Of a stretch of 64,000 nucleotides of DNA, positions 35,795 to 44,702 are shown one piece after another. Both the position numbers and the translations under genes were made by a program. Every line of letters starts with the position of its first letter. Positions within the stretch are counted from its first letter, which is position 1. The stretch is taken from positions 186,001-250,000 of the forward strand of contig NZ_RZOY02000004.1 of the NCBI RefSeq assembly GCF_004022705.2, in the 5' to 3' direction. The DNA comes from Mesorhizobium sp. M2D.F.Ca.ET.226.01.1.1. GTDB lineage: Bacteria > Pseudomonadota > Alphaproteobacteria > Rhizobiales > Rhizobiaceae. A model generated the notes under the pieces. The model was given only the letters and a program-made list of their open reading frames with translations. It was not told the DNA's origin and did no database searches.

Positions 35795-35940
35795 GGCGCC
35801 GCCCCTCATCCGGCCGCTACGCGGCCACCTTCTCCCCGGTAGGGAGAAGAGGGAAGCGCCGCCGCTGACAATCTCCTCTCCCCACCGTGGAATGGTCAGC
35901 CGAGCGAAGCGGAGGCTGGGTGAGGGGGAGCGCCGTCGGC
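35795..35940. repeat. dispersed palindromic intergenic repeat (CCTTCTCCC family)
   Basis: CCCCTCATCCGGCCGCTACGCGGCCACCTTCTCCCCGG-type order (CATCC tag, GGCCGC hairpin, CCTTCTCCC arm) is followed by an inverse partner ending GGGTGAGGGGGAGCGCC. It separates the DUF1003 gene from the universal stress protein promoter. Confidence 0.6.
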
Positions 35941-35983
35941 GATTTCCCGCCACCCCTGGAGCAATCATCTCCGCCGCCTGGTC

Positions 35984-35997
35984 TTGATCCAGATCAA
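35984..35997. promoter_or_regulatory. FNR/FixK-type anaerobox
   Basis: TTGAT-CCAG-ATCAA is a perfect match to the FNR/FixK/FnrN consensus (TTGAT-N4-ATCAA), with one further matching base on each side (C...G). It lies 112 bp upstream of the universal stress protein start, leaving room for a promoter at the usual distance. Low-oxygen activation of this gene is inferred from the site. Confidence 0.75.
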
Positions 35998-36109
35998 GCT
36001 GGCCCCTGTGGCGGGCCTGATAGGCTGACTATATCGAAACCAGGTCTGATCGTTCAGGCTCCCGCCACCTGGCGCGCGCTTCGCGCCCGCGAAACGAGGG
36101 ATCGTCATC

Positions 36110-36559
36110 ATGTACAAGAAAATCCTGATCGCCACCGATGGCTCGGAGCTCGCCGGTAAGGGCGTCGCCCATGGCCTGGAACTCGCCAAGGGCCTCGGCG
36201 CCTCCGTCACCTTCCTCAATGTCTCCGAAGCCTTCCCGGCGCTCGCCTGGGGCGGCGCCATGGCCGGCTATGTCGCCGCCGACGAGCTGACCAACTACGA
36301 GGAAAACGCCCGCAAATACGGCCGCGAGGTGCTGGACAAGTGCAAGGCAGAGGCCGATGCGAAGGGCGTCGCCGCGAAGGGCCTGCATGTCGAGAACAAG
36401 GCGCCCGCCGAGGCGATCCTCGAAGTCGCCGCCAGTGAAGGCTCCGACCTCATCGTCATGGCCTCGCACGGCCGCCGCGGCATCGGTCGCCTGGTGCTGG
36501 GCAGCCAGACGGCGGAAGTGGTGTCGCTGACGAAGATCCCGGTGCTGGTGGTCAGGTAG
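36110..36559 (+). CDS. universal stress protein (UspA family)
   Basis: A 149-residue cytoplasmic protein of the Usp fold. It starts MYKKILIATDGSELAGKGV, and the C-terminal ATP-binding motif GRRGIGRLVLGSQTAEVV matches G-2x-G-9x-G-(S/T). This is a single-domain Usp of usual length. The perfect anaerobox upstream suggests induction under oxygen limitation, as for FNR-controlled usp genes in other proteobacteria. Confidence 0.92.
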   Translation: MYKKILIATDGSELAGKGVAHGLELAKGLGASVTFLNVSEAFPALAWGGAMAGYVAADELTNYEENARKYGREVLDKCKAEADAKGVAAKGLHVENKAPAEAILEVAASEGSDLIVMASHGRRGIGRLVLGSQTAEVVSLTKIPVLVVR

Positions 36560-36577
36560 AACTAGGGCCGACGCCTC

Positions 36578-36796
36578 CGCGCTTCGTCATTCTAGGGCGG
36601 AGCGACGCGAAGCGGCGCGCAGACCCTAGAATCCATGCCGTTACGCCGGCCGGGGAATGCAGCGGTCCAGAAAGAGGCTGTCTACGCTGATGCTCCGGTG
36701 CGAGGTCTCCACCGTGGCATAGCTCACTGGTCACGGAATGGATTCTAGGGTCTTCGCGCGTCGCTTCGCTCCTTGCTCCGCCCTAGAATGACGAAG
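36578..36796. repeat. inverted-repeat pair with TCATTCTAGGGCGGAGC ends
   Basis: CTTCGTCATTCTAGGGCGG near 36583 returns inverted as CCGCCCTAGAATGACGAAG near 36778. The inner CCCTAGAATCCATGCCG is likewise inverted as GGAATGGATTCTAGGG. It fills the space between convergent usp and carboxypeptidase genes and may form a long hairpin. A different family from the CCTTCTCCC repeats. Confidence 0.65.
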
Positions 36797-36820
36797 CCGC
36801 CAGAGCTTTCGCCCGCCGCC

Positions 36821-37846
36821 CTACTGCGCCGGCGGCAGCAGCGGCGAATTGGACGAGGCCAGATCCGGCGACGGCAGATCGGACGCCGGCAGACCCGGCA
36901 GCGAAGAATCGGCCGGCAAACCGGTCGCCGTCATGTCGGGCGGCGGCGACGCCGGCTGCTGCCCGGAGTACATCAGCTTGGGTTGAGAGGCGTCGGCGAT
37001 CGTCGGCCCGAGGCTGCGCTGGATCAGCTGCTCGACATGGTCGTTGCGCTGTCGGGCGCTGTCGGCGCCCATCACCACCACGATCAGATGCCGCCCGTCC
37101 GCATTGTAGGAGGTGACGATGTTGTAGCCGGAGGCACGGATGTAGCCGGTCTTGATGCCGTCGACGCCGTGCACGCGTCCCAGCATGTCGTTATGGCCGC
37201 GCACCAGCCGGCCGCGGAACATGAAGTCGCTCTCGGAAAAATAGTGGAAATGCTGCGGGAAGCGATGCTCGAGCGCCATGCCCAGCACCGCCATGTCGCG
37301 TGCTGTCGTCACCTGCGCGTCGTCCGGCAGGCCGCAGGCGTTGCGGAAACTGGTGCCGGTCATGCCGAGCGAGCGCGCCTTGGCGGTCATCATGGCGGCG
37401 AACTGGTCCTCCGAGCCGCCGCCCAGATATTCGCCCACCGCCACCGCCACGTCGTTCGCCGACTTCACCACCATGGCGCGGATGGCGGAATCGACGTCGA
37501 TCGTCTCGCCGCGCCGGAAGCGGAGCTTGGTCGGCGGCTGCGAGGCGGCATGCGCGGAAACCGGGATCTGCGTCTCTTTGGTTACCCGGCCGCTCTCCAT
37601 CGCCTCGAACAGCATGTAGAGCGTCATCATCTTTGTCAGCGACGCCGGATAGCGCTGCGCCCGCGAATTGACCTCGAACAAGGTCTTGCCGGTCGGGGCG
37701 TCGACCACGATCGCCGCGTATTTCTGCGGCTGCGCGGGAACGGTCAGCACGCTTTCCGGCGGCGCGACAGTCGTGCAGCCGGCGACCAGCGCGAGAAGTG
37801 CCAAAACGGCGATCAGTGTTTGCAGGAGAGGAATGGGACGGGACAA
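36821..37846 (-). CDS. D-alanyl-D-alanine carboxypeptidase, lipoprotein form
   Basis: A 341-residue low-molecular-weight penicillin-binding protein (peptidase family S11) that trims the peptidoglycan stem peptide in the periplasm. A lipobox LVAGC puts the lipidated cysteine at residue 24. The catalytic motifs are S69-L-T-K72, S129-A-N131 and K232-T-G234. The C-terminal ~50 residues are proline/serine-rich (LPADSSLPGLPASDLPSP) in place of the amphipathic anchor of PBP5. Lipid anchoring at the N-terminus would explain that. Confidence 0.9.
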   Translation of the reverse strand: MSRPIPLLQTLIAVLALLALVAGCTTVAPPESVLTVPAQPQKYAAIVVDAPTGKTLFEVNSRAQRYPASLTKMMTLYMLFEAMESGRVTKETQIPVSAHAASQPPTKLRFRRGETIDVDSAIRAMVVKSANDVAVAVGEYLGGGSEDQFAAMMTAKARSLGMTGTSFRNACGLPDDAQVTTARDMAVLGMALEHRFPQHFHYFSESDFMFRGRLVRGHNDMLGRVHGVDGIKTGYIRASGYNIVTSYNADGRHLIVVVMGADSARQRNDHVEQLIQRSLGPTIADASQPKLMYSGQQPASPPPDMTATGLPADSSLPGLPASDLPSPDLASSNSPLLPPAQ

Positions 37847-37959
37847 GATGGTTCTAAAGCTGTTGCTGAGATGCGGCGAAGCTAACGTAACCCATATGCC
37901 GCGTCCAACTGGTTAACGCCCATAACAACGCATTTGCCCAGGTTTCGTGGGGCGCGCTG

Positions 37960-38012
37960 CCGCCGAAGCTGCCAATCTCCCCCCTCGCCAATCGCCGGCG
38001 TTGCAGGACGCC
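37960..38012. repeat. fragment of a palindromic intergenic repeat
   Basis: AAGCTGCCAATCTCCCCCCTCGCCAATCGCCGGCGTTGCAG in short form: CTGCCAATCTCCCCCC and CGCCAATCGCCGGCGTTGCA match the pieces at 31018-31035 and 30975-31000. No gene is in the 239 bp between the carboxypeptidase and coiled-coil protein genes. Confidence 0.45.
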
Positions 38013-38085
38013 CATTTCATCGCTTTTGCCATCCCCACCCCCTTGCCGCTATGATGCGCGCGGCTTGGATTCTGGGGGGAATGGC

Positions 38086-39999
38086 ATGTCGGAAATCGCC
38101 GCGGGTACGACCTCGTTGCTCAGGGCATCGCTCAGCCGCACCGGCAAATGGGCGGCGAGCTTCGCCTTTGTCAGCGGCGCGGTCGGCGACGTGCTCAATC
38201 CGCTCGGACCCTTTGCCGCCTACATTGCGCTGGTCGCGGCCGTGGCGGCCATCATCATTGCCATCGCCATGGTGCTGCGCCTGGTGCTGGCGGCAAAAGC
38301 CATGCCGGCGCTGATCTTCGCCACCAGTGCGGCGGCCATCGCCGGCGGCGTCTACGGCATCCAGCAGGAAACCAGCTCGCAGAACGGCGTCATCGCCAAC
38401 CTCGTGCCCGCGGTCGCCCAGTTGCAGCAATCGCTGGGCATCGTCTCGGAAAAGGTGGCGAAGATCGAAAAGACGGTCACCGAGACGCAGAAGACCGTCG
38501 AAGAGGTCAAGAAGTCGACCGACACGGTTGCCAAGACGGCGCAGGACATCGCTTCCGCGCAGCAACAACAGGCGGCGCAGGGCGCCGAGACGCAAAAGAC
38601 CGTGGAAGCGGTGAAGCAGACCACCGATACGGTGGCGCAGAAGACCGAGCAGATCGCCTCCGCCCAGCAGCAGCAGGCGGCCCAGGGCGCCGAGACGCAG
38701 AAGACCGTCGAGGCGGTCAAGCAGACCACCGACACCTTGGCCGCCGGCCAGCAACAGCAGCAGGCGCAGGCTGAAAAGCTGCAGGCGACCACCGAGCAGA
38801 TCGCTGCTTCGATCGACACCATCGCCAAGGGCTTCGCGCAGCTCTCCGCGCAGGGCGGCGCGATCGCCGATCCCAAGCGGCCGGACGAGTTCTACCACAA
38901 TGCCCGCGTCTACGAGCTTGCCGGCGACATGCTCAACGCCCGCCGCTCCTATCTCGCCTTTGCCGGCTTCGATGTCGACGCCATCGATCCCTATACGCGC
39001 TTTGCCACGCTGCTCCGGGTCCAGGACGGCAAGGCCGGCGCCCGCGAAGTGTTTGGACAGCTTGCCGAAAAGGCCAAGGCGCCGTCGATCAAGCTCGTTC
39101 ACCTCTTGCAGTTCGACGATGCCCAGCGCCTCGACAAGCTCAACGCTTTCCTGGCGGCCAATCCGGATTACGCGCCGGCTTACTTCCTCCTGGCGCAGGA
39201 ATTTTCCGAGGACCGCCTCGGCAGCCAGACACTCGCCGACAAGCGCAGCGAGGCGCAGGCGCTGACCAAGTTCGTCTCCTATGAGAAGGATGGCGGCCTG
39301 CTCAAATATTTCGTCGACCAGACGCAACTGGCCGACTGGCTGGATCGCAGCCGCAGCCGGCTGACGGCACTTGGCGACGTGCTCGACCCGTCGCGCTTCG
39401 TGCCGACGCTGACGCCGATGCGATCCAACGCCGGCTGGTCGATGACGATCTCGCTGCCCGAGCCGGCGACGGCGATTTCCTGGCGTCTCGGCGATTCCGG
39501 TCCGTTCACCGACACCGGGGTGATGGCGATGAACGACCAGCGCACCGGCAAGCCGATGCCCAATCCGAGCTTCGAGCTGCCGGACAGCACCGCGGCCACC
39601 ACCATCGCCATCAAATATCTCGACATCAGGGGCCGCGAGACCGGCCCGTTCGACATCCGCTTCGATCCGAATGGCGCGCTGCAGCAGGAGAACAAGCAGA
39701 TTCTCGACCAGTTCTGGACCTCGTGGATCGCTTTCGATTCCGGCGGCAATCACGGCCTAGTCTACTTCACCCAGATGCTGTCCTACCGCTGCGCCATCAA
39801 GGCGGTGCATTACAGCCTGAACGGCACCGCGCTCGACAAGGAGATCAAGATGCCGCCCTGCGACACCAAGGACCCGTATGCCGTTCCGTCCGACTACCAG
39901 CCCTATTTCAAGGTGAAGGACGACGTGAGGTCGATGGCGGTGCAGGTGACCTACACGGACGGCACCAAGTCGCCGGTGCGGGAGTATAAAAGGCAGTAG
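38086..39999 (+). CDS. large membrane-anchored coiled-coil protein, unknown function
   Basis: A 637-residue protein. Residues ~35-95 hold two hydrophobic segments (AYIALVAAVAAIIIAIAMVL; ALIFATSAAAIAGGVYGI). Residues ~110-260 are a glutamine/threonine/lysine-rich coiled coil with a tandem repeat (IASAQQQQAAQGAETQKTVE, then AVKQTTDT) seen twice nearly unchanged. A TPR-like or helical region follows (FYHNARVYELAGDMLNARRSY, ~270-400), then a beta-rich C-terminal part (~410-637). A GGGGGG stretch precedes the ATG. The C-terminal half is predicted to lie outside the membrane on one side; I recognise no family. Confidence 0.75.
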   Translation: MSEIAAGTTSLLRASLSRTGKWAASFAFVSGAVGDVLNPLGPFAAYIALVAAVAAIIIAIAMVLRLVLAAKAMPALIFATSAAAIAGGVYGIQQETSSQNGVIANLVPAVAQLQQSLGIVSEKVAKIEKTVTETQKTVEEVKKSTDTVAKTAQDIASAQQQQAAQGAETQKTVEAVKQTTDTVAQKTEQIASAQQQQAAQGAETQKTVEAVKQTTDTLAAGQQQQQAQAEKLQATTEQIAASIDTIAKGFAQLSAQGGAIADPKRPDEFYHNARVYELAGDMLNARRSYLAFAGFDVDAIDPYTRFATLLRVQDGKAGAREVFGQLAEKAKAPSIKLVHLLQFDDAQRLDKLNAFLAANPDYAPAYFLLAQEFSEDRLGSQTLADKRSEAQALTKFVSYEKDGGLLKYFVDQTQLADWLDRSRSRLTALGDVLDPSRFVPTLTPMRSNAGWSMTISLPEPATAISWRLGDSGPFTDTGVMAMNDQRTGKPMPNPSFELPDSTAATTIAIKYLDIRGRETGPFDIRFDPNGALQQENKQILDQFWTSWIAFDSGGNHGLVYFTQMLSYRCAIKAVHYSLNGTALDKEIKMPPCDTKDPYAVPSDYQPYFKVKDDVRSMAVQVTYTDGTKSPVREYKRQ

Positions 40000-40003
40000 C
40001 GGC

Positions 40004-40144
40004 CCACCCCCTTGTGGGGAGGGTCGATCCGCATCGCGGATCGGGGTGGGGGTCGAAAGGACTCTTTTTGTCAGACCCCCTCCCGTCGACCGGTCTCCGC
40101 TTCGCTCCGACCGCTCGCCGAACCTCCCCACAAGGGGGACGGTG
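40004..40144. repeat. dispersed palindromic intergenic repeat with CCTCCCCACAAGGGGG ends
   Basis: CCCCCTTGTGGGGAGG at the left is inverted as CCTCCCCACAAGGGGG at the right. Inside lie GATCCGCATCGCGGATC and CGGTCTCCGCTTCGCTCCGACCG-like hairpins (ends quoted). It separates the coiled-coil protein gene from the epimerase-like gene. Confidence 0.65.
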
Positions 40145-40235
40145 AGGAACTGATGCAAAATGCCGACCGCACCGCTTGCACGGAAGGCACCCGACAGGCT
40201 TCTCTGTCGCGCTAAAAGATTCGCGGGATAGCACA

Positions 40236-41342
40236 ATGGACACCGTCACCATCAACGCAAAGGGCATCTCGGTTTCGCTCGATCTTGCCGTCGGGCATAT
40301 CGCCGCCATGCAGGTCGAAATCGACGGCCATATCCTGAAGCCGCTGCATCGCGCACCCTGGGTCGGCGCGCCGCGCGGGACATTGCCCGCCAACCTCCCC
40401 GAAGGCACCGTCCGCCTCTCCGGCGATTTCCTCTGCGCACCCTTCTCCACCAGCGATGTCGAGCCCGCGCCCCTGCATGGCTGGCCGGCCAACAGCGAAT
40501 GGGACGTCGTCGAGAACGGCGCCATTGCCGGCGGATGGCGGGCCGTCTTCCGGCTGCGCCGCAAGGTGATGGGCGCGACCGTCGACAAGGTTTTTACCCT
40601 GCGTGACGGCCACCCCTTCCTCTACCAGGAGCACATCTTTTCCGGCGGCTCCGGCGCCATCTCCGTCGCCCATCATCCGATGACGGCGATGCAGGACGGC
40701 GGCCGGCTCGCCTTTTCGCCGAAACGCGTGGCGGTCACGCCCGCCACGCCGCTGGAGCCCGATCCGGCGCGCGGCCGCTTCATGCTGGCCTATCCGGCGC
40801 GCGCCACCGATCTCGCCCATTTTCCGCTTGCGGCCGGTGGCACCACGGATCTCACTGACTATCGTGCGGAGGACAAACGCGAGGATTTCATCACGCTGGT
40901 CGAGGCCGATCACGGCGGCCCGGGCTGGACGGCGATTGCGCGGCGTGCCGAACAGGATCTGGTGCTGGTGCTGAAGAACCCGGCCGAACTGCCGGTCACC
41001 ATGCTGTGGTTCTCCAATGGCGGCCGCGATTACGCGCCGTGGAGCAGCCGCCATCTCGGCGTGCTCGGCATCGAGGATGGCCGCGCCGCAGTCGGCCACG
41101 CCGCGTCGCTCGGCGACAACTGGCTGAAGCATGAAGGCGTGGCGACGGCTTTCGCGCTGGCCGAAGGCCACTCGGTCTCGTTCCGCCATGTCATCGGCGC
41201 GGTTCCGTTCGCCGAGACCGAGGCGCTGGGCGACATCGAAGCCACGCCTGATCGCTTGCGCATCCGTGCTGTTGATAGTTCGCAAAAACACGTCCCGTAT
41301 GATGCCGAGTTCCTGCGCATCGGGCGCTCGGTGCCGGCCTGA
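40236..41342 (+). CDS. aldose 1-epimerase-like protein (galactose mutarotase fold)
   Basis: A 368-residue protein with a beta-rich mutarotase-like fold: GDFLCAPFSTSDVEPAPLHGWPANSEW (cores GDFLCAPF and PLHGWPAN) near residue 70, LYQEHIFSGGSGAISVAHHPM near 128, and FSNGGRDYAPWSSRHLGVLGIEDG (core YAPWSSRHLGVLGIED) near 270. Mutarotases interconvert sugar anomers; the substrate is unknown. It is 83 bp upstream of a P-loop kinase gene on the same strand. Confidence 0.7.
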   Translation: MDTVTINAKGISVSLDLAVGHIAAMQVEIDGHILKPLHRAPWVGAPRGTLPANLPEGTVRLSGDFLCAPFSTSDVEPAPLHGWPANSEWDVVENGAIAGGWRAVFRLRRKVMGATVDKVFTLRDGHPFLYQEHIFSGGSGAISVAHHPMTAMQDGGRLAFSPKRVAVTPATPLEPDPARGRFMLAYPARATDLAHFPLAAGGTTDLTDYRAEDKREDFITLVEADHGGPGWTAIARRAEQDLVLVLKNPAELPVTMLWFSNGGRDYAPWSSRHLGVLGIEDGRAAVGHAASLGDNWLKHEGVATAFALAEGHSVSFRHVIGAVPFAETEALGDIEATPDRLRIRAVDSSQKHVPYDAEFLRIGRSVPA

Positions 41343-41425
41343 GCGCTCGCGGCCATTCCCGGTTTGAAATTTCCACTCGCACCCGCCAAGATACGGGCCG
41401 CAACCTTACCGGGGGAGAGGCGCCG

Positions 41426-42040
41426 ATGTCCAAGATCGCCCATATCACAGCCGCCATCTTCAAGCGCGCCGGCAAGGCCAAGCGCTTTGTTGTCGCTATC
41501 GCCGGTCCGCCCGGCTCCGGCAAGTCGACCCTGTCCGCTGCGCTGCATGAGCTTTTGCCCGAGGGCAGTTCCGAGGTCGTGCCGATGGACGGCTTCCATT
41601 ATGACGACATCATCCTCAACCGCCGCGGCTTGCGCCCTCGCAAGGGCGCGCCGGAAACCTTCGATTTCGCCGGCTTCGAGACGCTGTTGAAGCGCATCCG
41701 CTCCGGCGAGCCGGACATCGCCATCCCGGTCTTCGATCGCACCATAGAATTGTCGCGCGCGGCGGCTGAAATCGTTTCCGCCGACACCAAGTTCATTTTG
41801 GTCGAGGGCAATTATCTGCTCCTCGATGAGGAGCCGTGGTCACGGCTGGCGCCGTTGTTCGATTTCACCATTTTCGTCGACGTCCCGCGCAATGAGCTCG
41901 AGCGCCGGCTGATGGAGCGCTGGCGAGAGCATGGCAAGTCCGATGAGGACGCCCGCGCCTGGATCGCCTCCAACGACATGCCCAACATCGAACGGGTGCT
42001 GGCGCGGCGCCGGCCGGCCGATCTGGTCATTGGTCAATGA
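41426..42040 (+). CDS. P-loop kinase (uridine kinase / FrcK-like)
   Basis: A 204-residue cytoplasmic kinase of the phosphoribulokinase/uridine kinase superfamily. Walker A AGPPGSGKST near residue 32, MDGFHYDDIILNRRGLRPRKGAPETFD (core PMDGFHYDD; RKGAPETFD) near 60, FILVEGNYLLLDEEPW near 125 and DVPRNELERRLMERW near 150 match the group that includes the fructose-transport-linked kinase FrcK of rhizobia. Its substrate is unproven. Its stop codon lies within a 20-bp-period palindrome array. Confidence 0.82.
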   Translation: MSKIAHITAAIFKRAGKAKRFVVAIAGPPGSGKSTLSAALHELLPEGSSEVVPMDGFHYDDIILNRRGLRPRKGAPETFDFAGFETLLKRIRSGEPDIAIPVFDRTIELSRAAAEIVSADTKFILVEGNYLLLDEEPWSRLAPLFDFTIFVDVPRNELERRLMERWREHGKSDEDARAWIASNDMPNIERVLARRRPADLVIGQ

Positions 42041-42079
42041 CCATGGTCATTAGTTAATGACCCGGGTGATTGGTTAACC
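42025..42079. repeat. three-copy, 20-bp-period palindrome array
   Basis: GGTCATT-GGTC-AATGACC (42025-42042) and GGTCATTA-GT-TAATGACC (42045-42062) are perfect inverted repeats. A third, degenerate copy GGTGATTGGTTAACC starts at 42065. The start-to-start distance is exactly 20 bp each time. The first copy covers the stop codon of the kinase gene. Confidence 0.75.
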
Positions 42080-42159
42080 TGCTCAATTTTCAATATTTTC
42101 CGGCGGGAACTTTAAGGTTTTCACGCCGTTATGACTCTATCCCGAATTGTCCGGCGACG

Positions 42160-42216
42160 GAGCAATTCCAAGAGGGGGCGCAACGCTTTCCGTCCGGAAT
42201 TGCGAAAGAAAACAAG
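42160..42216 (+). repeat. GCAATTCC...GGAATTGC palindromic repeat, copy 1
   Basis: GCAATTCC (42162-42169) and GGAATTGC (42196-42203) are inverted arms, followed by GAAAGAAAACAAG. A closely related copy lies at 54515-54570. Both end shortly before the Shine-Dalgarno site of a plus-strand gene. Confidence 0.65.
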
Positions 42217-42229
42217 CAGGAGCCGTCAG

Positions 42230-42571
42230 ATGGCAACCAACAGCAGAAAACCCGTGGCCAAGAAAACCAGGGCCACCCAATCCAGAGCGACGCAGGCCAA
42301 GGCCGGAGCCGGCCCAGCGACCGCCGAGCGGTCGAAAGACGCCAAGCCGGCCTTTGGCAAGGCGGCGCCGAAGAAAGTGACGCCTGGCGCGGCTCACAAG
42401 GCAGCGGTCCACAAGGTCGCGGCCAAGAGCGCGAAGCATCCGAAGCCCGCGGCCAAGACGTCTGGTCCGATCCGCGCCGTGGCCAGCGTCGCGACAGGGG
42501 CGGTCGTCGCTACTGCGCGGCTTGCGGCCTCCGTGTTCAACCGTGGTGGCGCCAAGGCCAAGGCGAAATAG
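42230..42571 (+). CDS. small histone H1-like basic protein
   Basis: A 113-residue lysine/alanine/proline-rich protein (MATNSRKPVAKKTRATQ; many AAKK- and AKP-type runs; ends AKAKAK). Charge and low complexity resemble bacterial histone H1-like DNA-binding proteins. A more hydrophobic stretch (AVASVATGAVVATARLAASVF) lies near the C-terminus, so membrane or other binding is possible. AGGAG lies 8 bases before the ATG. Role is inference. Confidence 0.65.
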   Translation: MATNSRKPVAKKTRATQSRATQAKAGAGPATAERSKDAKPAFGKAAPKKVTPGAAHKAAVHKVAAKSAKHPKPAAKTSGPIRAVASVATGAVVATARLAASVFNRGGAKAKAK

Positions 42572-42654
42572 GCCCTTAAGGTTTACGCGATGCCGCACGG
42601 CAGGCTGCGGCGAAGTCGCTGCGCCCGACCATTACGCCTTTCCTGAAATAGCTT

Positions 42655-43359
42655 TTAGCCCCTTGCCGGAATGGTGAGGCCGCGCTTCACCGCCGGCCGT
42701 TCCAGGCCACGCTCCAGCCATGCGGCGACGGTCGGGAAATCATCGAAGCCGACCAGTTCGCGCGCCTCGTAGAAGCCGATCAAATTGCGCACCCACCCCA
42801 CCATCGACACGTCGGCGATGGTGTAGTCGTCGTCCATGATCCACTTGCGGCCCTTCAGCCGCGTTTCCAGCACGCCGATCAGCCGCCGCGACTCGTCGCG
42901 ATAGCGCTCCAGCGGACGCTTGTCGGCGATTTCGCGTCCGGCGAATTTGTGGAAGAAGCCGACCTGTCCGAAGATCGGGCCGATCGCCGCCATCTGGAAG
43001 AACACCCACTGGATCGTCTCGTAGCGCCGTGCCGGATCGGCGGGGATGAGTTTGCCGGTCTTGTCGGCCAGATAGAGCAGGATGGCGCCCGATTCGAACA
43101 GGCCGATCGGCTTGCCGCCAGGACCGTCCGGGTCGATGATCGCCGGTATCTTGCCGTTCGGGTTGAGCGACAGGAATTCCGGCGTCCAGCTCTCATTTTT
43201 GCCGATATCGACATAGTGCGGCTCGTAAGCCAGGCCGATTTCCTCCAGCGCGATCGAAACCTTCACGCCATTGGGCGTCGTGGCGGAGTAAAGCTGCAGG
43301 CGCTCGGGGTGCTTGGCCGGCCAGCGCTTGGCGATCGGAAAGGCGGACAGGTCGGTCAT
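42655..43359 (-). CDS. glutathione S-transferase / GSH-dependent disulfide oxidoreductase (YfcG/YghU-like)
   Basis: A 234-residue cytoplasmic protein. The N-terminal thioredoxin-like domain has LQLYSATTPNGVKVSIALEEIGL (core TTPNGVKVSI) and LSLNPNGKIPAIIDPDGPGGKPIGLFESGAILLYLA (cores NPNGKIPAI and FESGAILLYL); the helical domain follows from ~110. The TPNG motif in place of a catalytic tyrosine is typical of YfcG/YghU disulfide reductases. The ATG at 43359 (MTDLSAFPI) has GGAG upstream; the frame runs further without family likeness. Confidence 0.88.
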   Translation of the reverse strand: MTDLSAFPIAKRWPAKHPERLQLYSATTPNGVKVSIALEEIGLAYEPHYVDIGKNESWTPEFLSLNPNGKIPAIIDPDGPGGKPIGLFESGAILLYLADKTGKLIPADPARRYETIQWVFFQMAAIGPIFGQVGFFHKFAGREIADKRPLERYRDESRRLIGVLETRLKGRKWIMDDDYTIADVSMVGWVRNLIGFYEARELVGFDDFPTVAAWLERGLERPAVKRGLTIPARG

Positions 43360-43489
43360 CGGAAACTCCGGACAGGGATCGGCGCCGGCGGCGCTGATGG
43401 CGGGTGAGGAAGAATTAGGTCCGTGGCCGGTTGGGATCAATACAGCAGCCACAGGCGGCCGATGCACAAACAGTCAACCGGGGCTGTGA

Positions 43490-44698
43490 TCAGACCGCCT
43501 TGAAGGCCAGCACCGCATTGGTGCCGCCGAAGGCAAAGCTGTTGCTGAGCGCCGCGCGCACCTTGCGCTCGCGCGCCGTGTTCGGCGTCACGTCAAGATC
43601 GCATTCCGGATCCGGCTCGCGATAATTGGCGGTTGGCGGCACAATGCCGTCGCGGATCGCCATCACGCAGGCGACCATTTCCAGCCCGCCGGAAGCGCCG
43701 AGGCAATGCGCATGCATCGACTTGGTCGAGGACACCGAAAGCGAACGGGCATGCTCGCCGAAGACGCGCTTGATCGCCGCGGTCTCGATCTGGTCGTTGG
43801 CCTTGGTGCCGGTGCCGTGCGCGTTGAGGTAGTCGACATCTTCCGGATTGAGCCCGGCATCGGCCAGGCAGAAGCGCATCGCCGCTTCCGGCCCTTCGAC
43901 AGTCGGCGCGACGATGTCGGAGGCATCGGCCGAGAGCCCGACGCCGGCGATCTCGGCCAGGATGGTGGCGCCGCGCGCCACGGCGTGATCATAGCTTTCC
44001 AGCACCGCCATGCCGGCGCCTTCGCCGAGCGAAAGGCCCTGGCGGTCGGCCGAGAAGGGCCGGCAGGTATCGGGCGAAAGCACCCTGAGCGCTTCCCAGC
44101 CCTTGAGCACGCCCCACACCAGCGGCGCCTCGGTGCCGCCCGCGACCATCACGTCGGCCCGGCCGAGCCGGATCTGGTCGACCGCCGAGGAAATCGCGTG
44201 GTTGGCCGACGAGCAGGCCGAGGTGACGCCGAAGACCGGTCCGCGCAGGCCGAGATTCATGCTCACCTGGCCGGCTGCCGCGCCCGGCATCACCTTCGGT
44301 ACGGTGAAGATGGCGGCGCGGTTGCGCCCTTCGACCAGGATTGCGCGATAATTTTCCTCGATGGTCTCGAAACCGGCGACGCCGACGCCGACGATCGCGC
44401 CCATCCGGTAGGTGTTGTCGGCATGAGCCGTCAATCCGGACTGCCGCATGGCTTCGCGGGCCGCGATCACCGCCAGCAGGCTGAAGCGGTCCATCGACAC
44501 CAGCTGCTTGCGGTCGATGCCGTGGTCCGGCCATGCCTTGACCTCTGAGCCGACCTTGACCTTCAGATCATGCAGCGACGAATTTTCCATCGTGCCGATG
44601 GCCGAGCGGCCGGCGCGCATGGAGTCCCACATCGCCGGCACATCGTTGCCGAGCCCGCAAATTCCGCCAATGCCGGTGATGACGACGCGTTTTTGCAT
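43490..44698 (-). CDS. beta-ketoacyl-ACP synthase, FabF/NodE-like
   Basis: A 402-residue condensing enzyme (KAS II type). Catalytic residues are Cys162 ([11 protein letters not shown]), His294 ([11 protein letters not shown]) and His331 ([14 protein letters not shown]). The start is [21 protein letters not shown]. It begins 4 bp after an acyl carrier protein gene that resembles NodF, so the pair most likely elongates a special acyl chain on that carrier. This could feed a lipid, LPS or signal molecule; the product is unknown. It is not the housekeeping fabF by context. Confidence 0.87.
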   Translation of the reverse strand: MQKRVVITGIGGICGLGNDVPAMWDSMRAGRSAIGTMENSSLHDLKVKVGSEVKAWPDHGIDRKQLVSMDRFSLLAVIAAREAMRQSGLTAHADNTYRMGAIVGVGVAGFETIEENYRAILVEGRNRAAIFTVPKVMPGAAAGQVSMNLGLRGPVFGVTSACSSANHAISSAVDQIRLGRADVMVAGGTEAPLVWGVLKGWEALRVLSPDTCRPFSADRQGLSLGEGAGMAVLESYDHAVARGATILAEIAGVGLSADASDIVAPTVEGPEAAMRFCLADAGLNPEDVDYLNAHGTGTKANDQIETAAIKRVFGEHARSLSVSSTKSMHAHCLGASGGLEMVACVMAIRDGIVPPTANYREPDPECDLDVTPNTARERKVRAALSNSFAFGGTNAVLAFKAV

Positions 44699-44702
44699 GC
44701 AG

